From NCBI RefSeq assembly GCF_003060965.1, contig NZ_QAII01000142.1, forward strand, positions 7,108-41,462: a stretch of DNA of 34,355 nucleotides. The letters run 5' to 3'. The position numbers were made by a program, and so were the translations under genes. Positions within the stretch are counted from its first letter, which is position 1. Each line of letters begins with the position of its first letter. The notes beneath the pieces were generated by a model. The model ran no database searches. It was given only the letters and a program-made list of their open reading frames with translations, and was not told the origin of the DNA. The stretch comes from Caulobacter sp. HMWF025 (lineage in GTDB: Bacteria > Pseudomonadota > Alphaproteobacteria > Caulobacterales > Caulobacteraceae). Shown piece after piece: positions 1 to 8,029 of this stretch.

Positions 1-684
1 GGCCAGGGCGGCGTCGGCCTGTGCGCGCCGCGCCACAGCGTCAGCCACGCGGCGATGGGCGAGCGCCAGTTCGGCCCGGGCCGCCAAGACCGCAGGACGG
101 TCGTCCTCACCGGCCGCAACCCGGCGGTCCAGCCGCTCGGCACGGACCTGACGCACGGCCTCCAGCCGCCGGGCGAGGCGCAGTTCGTCATCGGCCGAAA
201 CCCGGTCTGCCCGCGCGCGCGTCAGGGCGCTTCGCACGGCCCAGACGGCCTCACCATAGTCATGGAGCGCCTGCACAGCGGCCAGATCGGCCGCGTTCAG
301 TCGCTCGCCACGGCGGCCGCCGATGTCCAGGGGAATGTCGCCGCCGGCACCGTAAAGCCACGGCTTGGGGTCCCTGGAATACTCGGCCGTCAAGGTCAGG
401 GTCATGCCCGGCGCGACACGCGTCGCCCTGGCTGCCGCAACGGCGGTTCGACATCTGGCCGCGGCCTCGGCGACGGCGGCGTTGCGGGTCAGGCTGGCGG
501 CCAGAAGGTCGGCACCGGTCCAGACCGCGTCGTTCGGCTTTTCGTCCAGACGGCGGGTCTGCAGGGCGGCGGGGTAGGATTCCAGCCGGACCGGCGCGGC
601 GACATAGTGCGCGCAGCCCGTCAGCAGGAGGCTCACGCCGATCATGGCGCGGGTCGCGACGGCAAAACGAGCGGCGAAGATCAT
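1..684 (-). CDS. TolC-type efflux outer membrane lipoprotein, N-terminal part (runs off left edge)
   Basis: The minus strand is open from an ATG at 684 to the window edge (228 codons), preceded by an AGGAG-like ribosome site. The protein begins with a lipoprotein signal ending in LLTGC (lipobox), followed by an ESYPAAL segment and long alanine/arginine-rich helices (ADLLAASLTRNAAVAEAAAR, later AERLDRRVAAGED) typical of the periplasmic alpha-barrel of TolC/OprM-type outer membrane factors. Family members have about 450-500 residues, so roughly half lies outside the window. It would form the outer membrane channel of a tripartite RND-type pump, whose other genes probably lie further left. It is divergent from the response regulator gene, and a strong palindrome lies about 60 bp upstream of its start. 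The substrate cannot be told from the sequence. Confidence 0.82.
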   Translation of the reverse strand, partial: MIFAARFAVATRAMIGVSLLLTGCAHYVAAPVRLESYPAALQTRRLDEKPNDAVWTGADLLAASLTRNAAVAEAAARCRTAVAAARATRVAPGMTLTLTAEYSRDPKPWLYGAGGDIPLDIGGRRGERLNAADLAAVQALHDYGEAVWAVRSALTRARADRVSADDELRLARRLEAVRQVRAERLDRRVAAGEDDRPAVLAARAELALAHRRVADAVARRAQADAALA

Positions 685-739
685 CAGGGCTCCTGAGGGT
701 CAGTCGACTTAGCGTGGCGTAACGGACGAATCGATGACG

Positions 740-765
740 GGAACATTGAAAATTCCCAATGTTCC
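740..765. promoter_or_regulatory. Palindromic operator-like site, copy 1
   Basis: Nine-base arms GGAACATTG and CAATGTTCC are separated by 8 bases. The core ATTGAAAATTCCCAATGTT (745-763) matches 17 of 19 bases of a site at 7766-7784 upstream of the TonB receptor operon. It sits about 56 bp upstream of the efflux gene start and between this gene and the response regulator. Binding by the encoded OmpR-type regulator is inference; a separate TetR-like regulator would also fit a palindrome. Confidence 0.55.
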
Positions 766-1050
766 GAGACCCTGCATGGGACTGGCATTCGCACATGACC
801 GAGTGTTTTCGTCGATAGCTCAGGCTAGGCCGATCGGCGAGCTTTCGGTGGCGGCATCCTTGCGGTTTCCTCCTGAGTCATTTGCAAGTTCCAAACACGA
901 CAAGCAAAAGTGGCGTTTGTGCTTCAGTTTAGTGTCTTTTTGGCGAAATTCGACGACACTCCATATTCTGTTTCTTCGGGCGAATTAGGCGAATAAACTC
1001 AATAGCATCCGAGGGCGATTGGCCCCGACGCATGAGCTCATGATTACGTC
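766..1050. other. Intergenic region between efflux gene and two-component system
   Basis: Apart from the palindrome just to the left, about 285 bases hold no convincing ORF. The stretch around 895-985 is more AT-rich than its surroundings and is the likely promoter region of the response regulator gene. No clear -35/-10 pair was recognised. Confidence 0.4.
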
Positions 1051-1779
1051 GTGAATGAAGTCCAACTCAGTGACGCCATCGCATCGTGCTCCAAAATCAG
1101 TGTCCTCCTGATCGAGGACGAGCCGGAGACCGCTGAGCACATGGCAGTCGGCCTCGAGAGCCGGGGCTTTCGGGTCGAGGCCGTTCAGGATGGAGCCGCT
1201 GGTCTTGAACGCGCCCTGGCGGGCACGTTCGACGTGATTATCGTCGATCGCATGCTGCCGAAGCTGGACGGTCTGACCCTGGTCCAGTGCCTGCGTGACG
1301 CCCAGGTTCAGACGCCGGTCCTGTTCGTCACAGCCATGGGCACCGTTGCCGATCGCGTCAGCGGCCTGGAACGCGGCGGCGACGACTATCTGGTCAAGCC
1401 CTTCTCGTTTGCGGAGTTGGGCGCGCGGGTGGGTGCCCTGGCTCGCCGGGCCCCCGCGCCGCTGCGCGAGCGCACGGTGCTGCAATGCGGGGACCTGACC
1501 CTGCTCAGGCTTGAGCGCTCCGCGCGACGCGGCGGCGTCGACCTGGCCTTGCTGCCGCTGGAATACAAGCTGCTGGAGTATCTGATGCTCAACGCCGACC
1601 GGGTTGTGACCCGGACGATGTTGCTCGAGAACGTCTGGGGCTTCCACTTCGACCCCCGCACCAACATCGTCGAGACCCATATCAGCCGGTTGCGCGGCAA
1701 GATTGACCTGCCGGGCACCTTGCCCCTGATCACCACGCTGCGGGGCATCGGCTACTGCATAAGGACCGAGCCCGCATGA
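1051..1779 (+). CDS. OmpR/PhoB-family response regulator
   Basis: 242 residues with a GTG start. The receiver domain (about 16-130) has the acidic pair E22/D23, phospho-acceptor D66 in VIIVDRMLP, T94 and K116 in YLVKPF. The C-terminal winged-helix effector domain (about 140-240) contains the characteristic LLPLEYKLLEYLM, VWGFHFDPRTNIVETHISRL and RGIGYCI stretches. It therefore should be a DNA-binding transcription regulator phosphorylated by the kinase encoded next. The stop overlaps the kinase start by four bases (ATGA), so the two genes are translationally coupled. No good Shine-Dalgarno precedes the GTG, and the start is chosen because the receiver fold begins about 15 residues later. Targets are unknown; the shared palindromes at 745 and 7766 are candidates. 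Confidence 0.93.
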   Translation: MNEVQLSDAIASCSKISVLLIEDEPETAEHMAVGLESRGFRVEAVQDGAAGLERALAGTFDVIIVDRMLPKLDGLTLVQCLRDAQVQTPVLFVTAMGTVADRVSGLERGGDDYLVKPFSFAELGARVGALARRAPAPLRERTVLQCGDLTLLRLERSARRGGVDLALLPLEYKLLEYLMLNADRVVTRTMLLENVWGFHFDPRTNIVETHISRLRGKIDLPGTLPLITTLRGIGYCIRTEPA

Positions 1780-3194
1780 GGAGCGGGGCCGCAAACCGCC
1801 TCATGCGCAACGCCGGGGCACGTCTGGCCTTGATTCAGATGGTCATCGTCGTGACCGCCTTCCTGCTGGCCGGCTACCTGACCCAGGTTGCCATCCGCCG
1901 GCTGGAGCAAGGCGAGATCCGCGAGCACGTGCAGGGCGAGGCCGCCTCGCTGCGCGACGAGATCCGCCAGAAGGGCATCGGTCACCTGCCCTATACGGTG
2001 GCCAAGCGCACGCGGTTATGGCGTGGTTTCGAGTACCGCCTGGTCAGCCGTCAGGGTGTTTTGCTGGCCGGGCGGTTGCCCGATCCCGGCGTGGTCGGCT
2101 GGACGGAGCTGGACGGCGTACCGTCGCATCACGGCGAGCCCGACCATCGGTTCCTGGTTTTGACTGAAACCCTGTTCAATGGCTCGCGCCTTTCGGTGGG
2201 CCAGGATATGGCGATCGCCGCCGGCCAGACGGCGGCGGTGAACCGTATCCTGCTGCTGTGCGGCTTGCTCGGGACAGTGTTTTGCCTGGCCACCTCGTTC
2301 CTGTTTACGCGGCAGGCCTGGCGCCGCATCGCCCAGGTCTCGAGCGCTGCACAACAGGTCACCGAAGGCCAATTGAGCCAGCGCGTTCCCGTACGCCGGA
2401 CCAGACAGCCCGACGACATTGACGACCTCGGGGTGACGTTCAATGCCATGCTCGATCGCATCGGGGCCCTGATCGGGCAGCTCCGGCAGGTCACCACCGA
2501 CATCGCCCACGACATGCGTACGCCGCTCACCCGGCTGCGGAACAAGATCGAGCGCTTGCAGTCGGACGCCAGGCCTCACCCGCCGCTGGCACGGGCCATC
2601 GGCGATCTGGACGATGATGTCGGCGAGATCCTCAGAACCTTCGATGCGCTGCTGCAGCTGGCCGAAATCGAGACCCATAACGGGGTCATGGCCTTCGCCC
2701 CGGTGGACCTGGGCAACATTGCCCTGGACGTCGCCGAGGCTTTCAGGCCGGACATTGAAGCCAGTGGGCGACATCTGCAGGCATCTGGCGAAGCCTGGCT
2801 GGTCGCCGCTGACAGCGCCCTGCTGACCCAGGTCTGCGCCAATCTGCTCGAAAACGCCCTGCGCCACACCCCATCCGGCACGACCATCCAGGTCCGGGTC
2901 GAACGCGAAGGCCAGGGCGCGCGCCTGCTGGTCGCCGACGACGGTCCAGGCGTAAACCCCGAGGACCGCCAGGAGGCCCTGAAGCCTTTCGTGCGTCTGG
3001 ATCGCAGCCGCACCACCAAGGGATCTGGCCTTGGCTTGTCGATCGTGGCGGCCATTGCCGCACGCCACGGTGCCCGGCTTGAGCTCGGCGATGCACGGCC
3101 CGGCTTGAGGGTCGCGCTGGCCTTTCCGGTGGCGGTGTGGGCGGGTCCGAAAGCGCCAGAGCCCGGTGTCCCCGGCGCTCCACTGTCGCTCTAG
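1776..3194 (+). CDS. Sensor histidine kinase of the two-component pair
   Basis: 472 residues. Transmembrane segments are at about 17-38 and 157-178 and enclose a periplasmic sensor region of about 115 residues. A HAMP linker follows (about 180-235). The HisKA dimerisation domain has the phospho-accepting histidine H245 in DIAHDMRTPLTRLRNKIE. The HATPase domain shows the N box (CANLLENALRHTP, about 354-366), the G1 box DDGPG (388-392) and the G2 box GSGLGL (416-421). This is a complete inner membrane sensor kinase that should phosphorylate D66 of the upstream regulator. The layout resembles QseC/PmrB/CzcS-type sensors, but the short sensor domain gives no ligand. The start overlaps the regulator stop. 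Confidence 0.93.
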   Translation: MRSGAANRLMRNAGARLALIQMVIVVTAFLLAGYLTQVAIRRLEQGEIREHVQGEAASLRDEIRQKGIGHLPYTVAKRTRLWRGFEYRLVSRQGVLLAGRLPDPGVVGWTELDGVPSHHGEPDHRFLVLTETLFNGSRLSVGQDMAIAAGQTAAVNRILLLCGLLGTVFCLATSFLFTRQAWRRIAQVSSAAQQVTEGQLSQRVPVRRTRQPDDIDDLGVTFNAMLDRIGALIGQLRQVTTDIAHDMRTPLTRLRNKIERLQSDARPHPPLARAIGDLDDDVGEILRTFDALLQLAEIETHNGVMAFAPVDLGNIALDVAEAFRPDIEASGRHLQASGEAWLVAADSALLTQVCANLLENALRHTPSGTTIQVRVEREGQGARLLVADDGPGVNPEDRQEALKPFVRLDRSRTTKGSGLGLSIVAAIAARHGARLELGDARPGLRVALAFPVAVWAGPKAPEPGVPGAPLSL

Positions 3195-3258
3195 GTTTTT
3201 GTTTTCACGCGCATTTCATTCTGAAAACCGGTTCCCACTTTTCGGAACGCGCTGTCGA
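3195..3258. other. Short extragenic inverted-repeat element between convergent genes
   Basis: The gap between the kinase and the convergent beta-propeller gene contains the self-complementary AACCGGTT (3226-3233) and a stem GTTCC/GGAAC (3231-3235 with 3244-3248, 8-base loop), preceded by a T-rich run. It may act as a bidirectional terminator. The sequence style resembles extragenic repeats seen in alphaproteobacteria, which is recollection rather than a search result. Confidence 0.35.
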
Positions 3259-4275
3259 TCAGCGGCCGAGCACCAGCACGGCGAAACTGCCGGGCTTCAT
3301 CGTCGGGCGCCCGCCCGCCGCGACCGGCGCGTCATAGTCGGCTGAAGGCAGATAGACCTTGCCGGTCACCGGATCGACAGCTCCGGTCTTGGCCCTGACC
3401 CTGGTCACTACCGTCCCGATCACCGCCAGGTCGGTCGGTCCCCGTACCGCGATCACCGACAGCGTGCCGTCGCCGCCGCTGGGGATATAGGCCAGGTGAC
3501 GCTGGGCATCATAGAAGGCCGCATCGGGCTTCTCACCGATCGCCAGGCTGGCCGTGACCTGGCCCGAGGCCGTCGACACGACCTTGGCGGTGCCATTGGC
3601 ACAGGCGGCGATCAGCACCCCGGCGTCCGCGGCATAGGCGAGGCCACTGGGCTCCTCGCAGCCGGCCATCGGCCAATGCGCGACGACCTTGCGCGCCGTG
3701 GCGTCAATGACGGCGATCTCGCCCTTGTCTTCGATATTGACGAACACCCGACCCAGACCGTCAGCGACGCCGAACTCCAGCGCACCCTCAAGCGGAATCG
3801 TGCCCGCCGCGACGCCGGCCTTCAGGTCGATCAGGGTGATCCCGCCGCCGTGGGCGTTCATCACGAACCCAAGGCCCGTGGTCGGTTCGACAAGGGCAGC
3901 GTCGGGGCTGGTCCCCGTCGGGATGGTCGCGCGGATCACGCCCGTCTGGGCATTGACGATGGTGGCGGTGTTGCTGGCCCCATTGGTGACCAGGATCTCG
4001 TCGCCGCCGGCCAGCGGCAGAGCACTGTGCGCCTTCTGCGCTGCGACCAGCGACGGCGTGACCTTGCCACTGTCGACGTCGATCACTGTGACCGCGGTGT
4101 CGTGGGCCACATAGAGCCGGCGATGAACGGGGTCGAAACTGACATAGTCCCAGGACCCGTCCGGCCCCGCGATGCGATCGACGATCTCGAGCTGCGCGGG
4201 CCCCTCGGCCGCAATGGCTGACGTCAGGGTCGAGAAGCCGAACACGGCGACGGCGGCGAACAGCTTGATTTTCAT
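3259..4275 (-). CDS. Secreted YVTN/beta-propeller repeat protein
   Basis: 338 residues from the ATG at 4275, with AGGA about 8 bases upstream. A signal peptide ends near SAIAAEG. The rest is a series of about 40-residue beta-propeller blades with the recurring pattern of surface-layer YVTN proteins: VHRRLYVAHDTAVTVIDV, DEILVTNGASNTATIVNAQ, GLGFVMNAHGGGITLIDL, LGRVFVNIEDKGEIAVIDA, HLAYIPSGGDGTLSVIAV and GKVYLPSADYDAPV. It should be periplasmic or surface-exposed and bind a ligand or act as a scaffold; no catalytic motif was seen. It is the last gene of the operon with the TonB-dependent receptor and the acid phosphatase. An in-frame ATG seven codons upstream (4296) lacks a ribosome site. Confidence 0.85.
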   Translation of the reverse strand: MKIKLFAAVAVFGFSTLTSAIAAEGPAQLEIVDRIAGPDGSWDYVSFDPVHRRLYVAHDTAVTVIDVDSGKVTPSLVAAQKAHSALPLAGGDEILVTNGASNTATIVNAQTGVIRATIPTGTSPDAALVEPTTGLGFVMNAHGGGITLIDLKAGVAAGTIPLEGALEFGVADGLGRVFVNIEDKGEIAVIDATARKVVAHWPMAGCEEPSGLAYAADAGVLIAACANGTAKVVSTASGQVTASLAIGEKPDAAFYDAQRHLAYIPSGGDGTLSVIAVRGPTDLAVIGTVVTRVRAKTGAVDPVTGKVYLPSADYDAPVAAGGRPTMKPGSFAVLVLGR

Positions 4276-4316
4276 CGGAGGTCCTGCGGCGGGCAAACGG
4301 ATAATTCATATGACGC

Positions 4317-4359
4317 CGCGAGCCCGCCCTGCCCTCACCGAGGACTGGCCGGGCTCGCG
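4317..4359. terminator. Strong stem-loop between phosphatase and beta-propeller genes
   Basis: The arms CGCGAGCCCG (4317-4326) and CGGGCTCGCG (4350-4359) are perfectly complementary over 10 bp with a 23-base loop. No T-run follows on the minus strand, so it is more likely a transcript-stabilising or attenuating hairpin within the operon than a full terminator. Confidence 0.5.
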
Positions 4360-4369
4360 CGTCTGCGGA

Positions 4370-5113
4370 CTATTGCGCGAGCTTGGCCGCCTGGAGCTCG
4401 GCATGGGCCGCCGCCATCTTGGCCTGAAAGTCCGGATTCTTCAGCAACGCCGTGACGAACGATGCCGCCAGGGCCTGGCTGGCCCGGGTGTCGGACGGGT
4501 AGTGCGACCCGCAAACCGTGCGGCTGTAGGCATAGTCGTCGGCGCGGGTCATCAAGGCCTGGGCTTTCTCCGGGATCAGCACGGCCAGGGTCATGGCCAG
4601 CGAGTAGCCGATCGTGGCATGACCGCTGGGATAGGAGGTCAGCGGCTTGTCGTCGGGATCGCAGGTCTTGATCGTGGCATCCAGGACCCAGGGACGCTTG
4701 CGCTGGAAGGTCTTCTTGCCGGCGCTGGCGGCGATCGAGGCGTCATTCTGGACGATGCCGAGCACCTCAGCCGTAGCCGTCAACCTGGTCAGATCGAAGC
4801 CGGCCCCGACCGTCGCGGCATAGGCCGAGGGATCCTCATGATCGTCGTCCCACTGGGCCTGCGCCGCGCGTTCAGGCGTGGCGTTGGCGATGATGCGGTG
4901 CAGTTCAGCCAGTTCAGCCTTCTGGGCGTCCGAACCGTCCATTGCGGGCGGCGGCAGCAAGCGCCTGGGGTCGATATCGCTTTCGGTCAGATATTTGAGC
5001 ACCTTGACCGGCTTGGCGGCGGCAGCTGTCGCTGCCGCCGGGGCCGTTTGAGCCAGGCAAGGCCCGGAGAGCACCGCCACGGCCGTGGCGGTGAGAAACA
5101 GGCGTCCAATCAT
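4370..5113 (-). CDS. Class A non-specific acid phosphatase (PAP2 superfamily), periplasmic
   Basis: 247 residues with a signal peptide (cleavage near CLAQTA). The three-part PAP2 signature is complete: KKTFQRKRP (K-x6-RP), YPSGHATIGYS (PSGH) and SRTVCGSHYPSD (SR-x5-H-x3-D). The two histidines of the last two motifs are the expected general acid and nucleophile. It should release phosphate from organic phosphomonoesters in the periplasm. Length and motif spacing match bacterial class A acid phosphatases such as PhoC/PhoN. It lies 29 bp downstream of the TonB-dependent receptor on the same strand, so the receptor may import the substrate or something released from it. The exact substrate is not visible. 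Confidence 0.93.
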   Translation of the reverse strand: MIGRLFLTATAVAVLSGPCLAQTAPAAATAAAAKPVKVLKYLTESDIDPRRLLPPPAMDGSDAQKAELAELHRIIANATPERAAQAQWDDDHEDPSAYAATVGAGFDLTRLTATAEVLGIVQNDASIAASAGKKTFQRKRPWVLDATIKTCDPDDKPLTSYPSGHATIGYSLAMTLAVLIPEKAQALMTRADDYAYSRTVCGSHYPSDTRASQALAASFVTALLKNPDFQAKMAAAHAELQAAKLAQ

Positions 5114-5142
5114 CGGGTGTCTTCCTAAAAGAATGAGGGAGA

Positions 5143-7575
5143 TCAGAACGCGGCTTTCAGGGTGACCTGATAGCTTCGGCCAACCTGATAGGTGAAGACA
5201 TTGGCCGCACCGCCCTGGGCCACCGTCTCGGCGGGTGTCCGGGTGCCGGGAAGCAGCGCCTTGCCCTTGAACGAGGTGATGTCCTGGGTGTCGGCCAGAT
5301 TCAGGACCTGGGCCTGCAGGCTGTAGTGTCCCGTGTGATAGGTCGCGCTGAGGTCGGCCTGGCTGAACGCCTTGACGAGCCCCGTCGGCGGCGTCGCGCC
5401 GGTGGCGGCCGTGGCGTACTGCGGACCGATCAGCTTGTCGTTCAGCGTTACGATCAGGCTGTCATTTGGCATCAACAGGTCATGGCGTTCCGAGCGGACG
5501 CCCAGGGCCGCGGTACCGCGCGGGACCTTGGCCAGTTGGTGGCCGTTGTAGCCCGGATTGAGCGGATCACCCTTGCCCTTGGCCTCGTTGACCGAGCCGT
5601 TGGCAAACAGGCTGAAGCCGTAGGGCAGCACATAGGTCGCCTGGGCTTCAATCCCCCTGTAAGTCGCGCCACCGAGGTTGGACTGGTAGGTCTCGTTGGT
5701 CGCCAGATCCGTCAGGGTTTGGATCTTGTGCTTGAAGTCGATGTAGTAGACGTCGCCGTCGAGGGTCAGGTGCCCCGAGTTGAAGACCGAGCCGATCTGG
5801 TAGTTGGTCGATTCCTGCGGGACCAGCTTGTTTGAGCCGGGATTATTCACATAGAACGAGCTGATATTGGGCACCAGGAAGCCCTGGGCATATTGTCCGT
5901 AAACTGACCAGTTGTCGCGGACCCGGTAGTTGGCGGTCAGGAACGGCAGGGTCTTGGTGAAAGTGCTTTCGATGTCCAGCGGCTGGATCGAGCCCTTCAC
6001 CGCCACGGCCGGCGCGTCGTTGTAGAGCTTGAAGTGCACATATTTGACGCCCGGGGTCACAATCAGCTTGTCGGTAGCGCGCCAGGCGAACTCAACGAAC
6101 GGCTGATACTGGTGCCAGCCGGAATACTCGTTGTAGGCGATGTTCAACGGCACCTGGCAGGCACCGTCCCAGGTCTTGCCCGGGGCAACCTGTTTCGGCA
6201 GGCCCCGGCAGGGCGACGGCCCCGTGAACTGGGCGGCCTTTTCGCGATAGTCAGGACGCTTGCTGATCAGGTCGAAGTCGAACCGCGAGCGACCGGTCTT
6301 GGCCATTTCAAAGAGGCTGCCGAAGCTGAGCGTGCCGACGTCGTCGAATTCCTTGGTGAACTTCAGGCTGTCGCCGCGCACCCGGTACTTGTTGCGCTTG
6401 GTGTAGCCCGGCAAACCAAAGACTTTGGCAGACGAGGGATAGCCTGCGGTGCCGGCCGGATAGGTCGCCGGCGGATTGAGGATCACCTTGTTGGCGGCCG
6501 CCAGGGCGGTAGCCCCGATGCTGGCGTCGGCCCCGTTATCATTGGCCGACAGCGTCTTGTTTGAATACCAGTATTGATAGGCGGTGTTGTCGAAGTTCAG
6601 ACCTTCGGTAATCTCTCCCGCAATCTTCACATAGCCGAACTCGGTCGACTTCTTGGTGTAGTTGTATTCCTTGTAGGTCTGCAGCGTCGGATCATTGCCG
6701 AGCGCGAACCGCTTTCCGTAGAGTTCGGTCTGGGCGACGGTGGCGTTCGCGCTGGCGTCGCCCTGATAATAGGTATTGTAGTTGTGCGTATAGAGCGCGG
6801 TGACCGAGATCTTGTCGGTGATCGGCACATTGACCTTCAGGAACTGATTGTAGCCGTCGCTGGCACTGTTGCTCAGATAACCGTTGGTCTTGTACTCCAT
6901 GAAGTTCATGACGCCACTGGCACCGTGCAGCCGCTCGATTGGGCCCGACGCCAGAGTGGTCACCGCCTGAACGGTCTGGAAGCTGCCCGTCGTCAGGGTC
7001 TGACGGAACGAGGGCTTGTCCTCGAACGGCAGCGAGAACAGGTTCACCGAGCCGCCGAAATTGGCCTGGCCGAAATCGCCCGCCCGGCCCGGGCCGCGGT
7101 CGATGACGATGCCGCCGATGGTCGAGGACGGGAAGAACGAATTGGAGTGGTGCGACGGACCGTTGGTGTCGCCCCAGGCGATGCCGTCATAGGTGACGTT
7201 GAACTCACCGTCCTGAAAGCCGCGCATGGTGATCTTGGCACCGTCCGTGGCACCCGAACCGTTGGAATTGGGCGTCGTGGCCATCGAGGGTGCCAGGATG
7301 GCCGTCGTTGTGTAGTCGCCGACGCGCGGTGCGCTTTCCTCAATGAACTTGCGGGTGATCAGCGCCTGCGGCTGGGTCGCCGTCAGCGAGGACGACACCG
7401 GGGCCACATCGGCCGCCTTGCCCTTCAGGGCGGTGACAATAACCGCTTCGACTTCTTTTTCCGGCTCGATCGCCGGGGCGTCGGCGGCGCGGACCGAACC
7501 ACCAAGGCCAACAGATGCCGCCAGGGCGAGGAAAGAGCCTGAGGCCAGGGCCCCAAGGCGCGTGCGAATGATCAT
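5143..7575 (-). CDS. TonB-dependent outer membrane receptor
   Basis: About 810 residues from the ATG at 7575, with GGGGA upstream; an in-frame ATG eight codons earlier (7599) has a poorer site. The signal peptide ends near SVRAADA, followed by a TonB-box-like segment (EVEAVIVTA). The plug domain is at about 50-170, with TMRGFQDGEFNVTYDGIAWG and IVIDRGPGRAGDFGQANFGG. A long beta-barrel ends in the aromatic terminal strand QVGRSYQVTLKAAF. It takes up a ligand across the outer membrane using TonB energy. It is first in an operon with a secreted acid phosphatase and a beta-propeller protein, which suggests uptake of a phosphorylated organic compound or of a metal-phosphate complex; that role is inference. 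Confidence 0.94.
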   Translation of the reverse strand: MIIRTRLGALASGSFLALAASVGLGGSVRAADAPAIEPEKEVEAVIVTALKGKAADVAPVSSSLTATQPQALITRKFIEESAPRVGDYTTTAILAPSMATTPNSNGSGATDGAKITMRGFQDGEFNVTYDGIAWGDTNGPSHHSNSFFPSSTIGGIVIDRGPGRAGDFGQANFGGSVNLFSLPFEDKPSFRQTLTTGSFQTVQAVTTLASGPIERLHGASGVMNFMEYKTNGYLSNSASDGYNQFLKVNVPITDKISVTALYTHNYNTYYQGDASANATVAQTELYGKRFALGNDPTLQTYKEYNYTKKSTEFGYVKIAGEITEGLNFDNTAYQYWYSNKTLSANDNGADASIGATALAAANKVILNPPATYPAGTAGYPSSAKVFGLPGYTKRNKYRVRGDSLKFTKEFDDVGTLSFGSLFEMAKTGRSRFDFDLISKRPDYREKAAQFTGPSPCRGLPKQVAPGKTWDGACQVPLNIAYNEYSGWHQYQPFVEFAWRATDKLIVTPGVKYVHFKLYNDAPAVAVKGSIQPLDIESTFTKTLPFLTANYRVRDNWSVYGQYAQGFLVPNISSFYVNNPGSNKLVPQESTNYQIGSVFNSGHLTLDGDVYYIDFKHKIQTLTDLATNETYQSNLGGATYRGIEAQATYVLPYGFSLFANGSVNEAKGKGDPLNPGYNGHQLAKVPRGTAALGVRSERHDLLMPNDSLIVTLNDKLIGPQYATAATGATPPTGLVKAFSQADLSATYHTGHYSLQAQVLNLADTQDITSFKGKALLPGTRTPAETVAQGGAANVFTYQVGRSYQVTLKAAF

Positions 7576-8029
7576 GAAACTATCCCCGTTCATACCCAAC
7601 GGAGACGCGCCCCTCGCGCGCCTCGTCAGCTTGACCGGCGATTAGTTCGGAGGTCCCTCCATGGCGTGTGAAGACTTCGCGACCAAGGCATTACACTTTC
7701 ATGTCCTTGCTCTAAATATCTGTTTTAAATAAATAAAATTCTCAAATCACCGGGCCGGCGCGCGGATTGAGATTTCTCAATGTTTGGGTGGATTGACTCG
7801 CCGATCGGGCTAAGAGATCGTTAACTTTCATCGCAGGCTCGGGACAGGTTCAGCGCTCGATGGGTTGGCTGGCGATACAGCCGCATAGCGCTGACTCAAG
7901 CACCCCCATCCCGGATCAGACCGCAAAATCAAGAAGGCCGCGAGCGCGATCCTGAAATGGCAAGTTTGTCGGTGCCACTTCGCAAGGCGATCCATCTCGG
8001 CGGCATTCCTCGACTGGAGACTGGACATC
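7576..8029. other. Promoter region of the TonB receptor operon and CDF gene
   Basis: About 450 bases separate two divergent genes. The AT-rich part (about 7700-7750, including TTTTAAATAAATAAAATT) is the likely core promoter for the minus-strand operon. The palindrome at 7766-7781 lies in it. No convincing ORF was found. A GGAGA ribosome site for the CDF gene ends near 8020. Confidence 0.45.
7766..7784. promoter_or_regulatory. Palindromic operator-like site, copy 2
   Basis: ATTGAGATTTCTCAAT is a perfect 7-bp inverted repeat with a 2-base spacer. The extended ATTGAGATTTCTCAATGTT matches the site at 745-763 in 17 of 19 bases. It lies about 190 bp upstream of the TonB receptor start, within the AT-rich promoter region. 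A shared regulator for the two sites is inferred. Confidence 0.55.

Noticed and set aside
21-796. Overlapping plus-strand ORFs (21-722, 55-696) and minus ORF 260-796
   Set aside because: They are shadows of the TolC-type gene, which reads open on the minus strand with signal peptide and lipobox.
4172-5128. 318-codon plus-strand ORF over the phosphatase gene
   Set aside because: Antisense to a phosphatase with complete catalytic motifs, with composition of a shadow frame.
7680-7760. Possible Pho box upstream of the TonB receptor operon
   Set aside because: The phosphatase suggested phosphate control, but no two CTGTCAT-like repeats with the right spacing were found.
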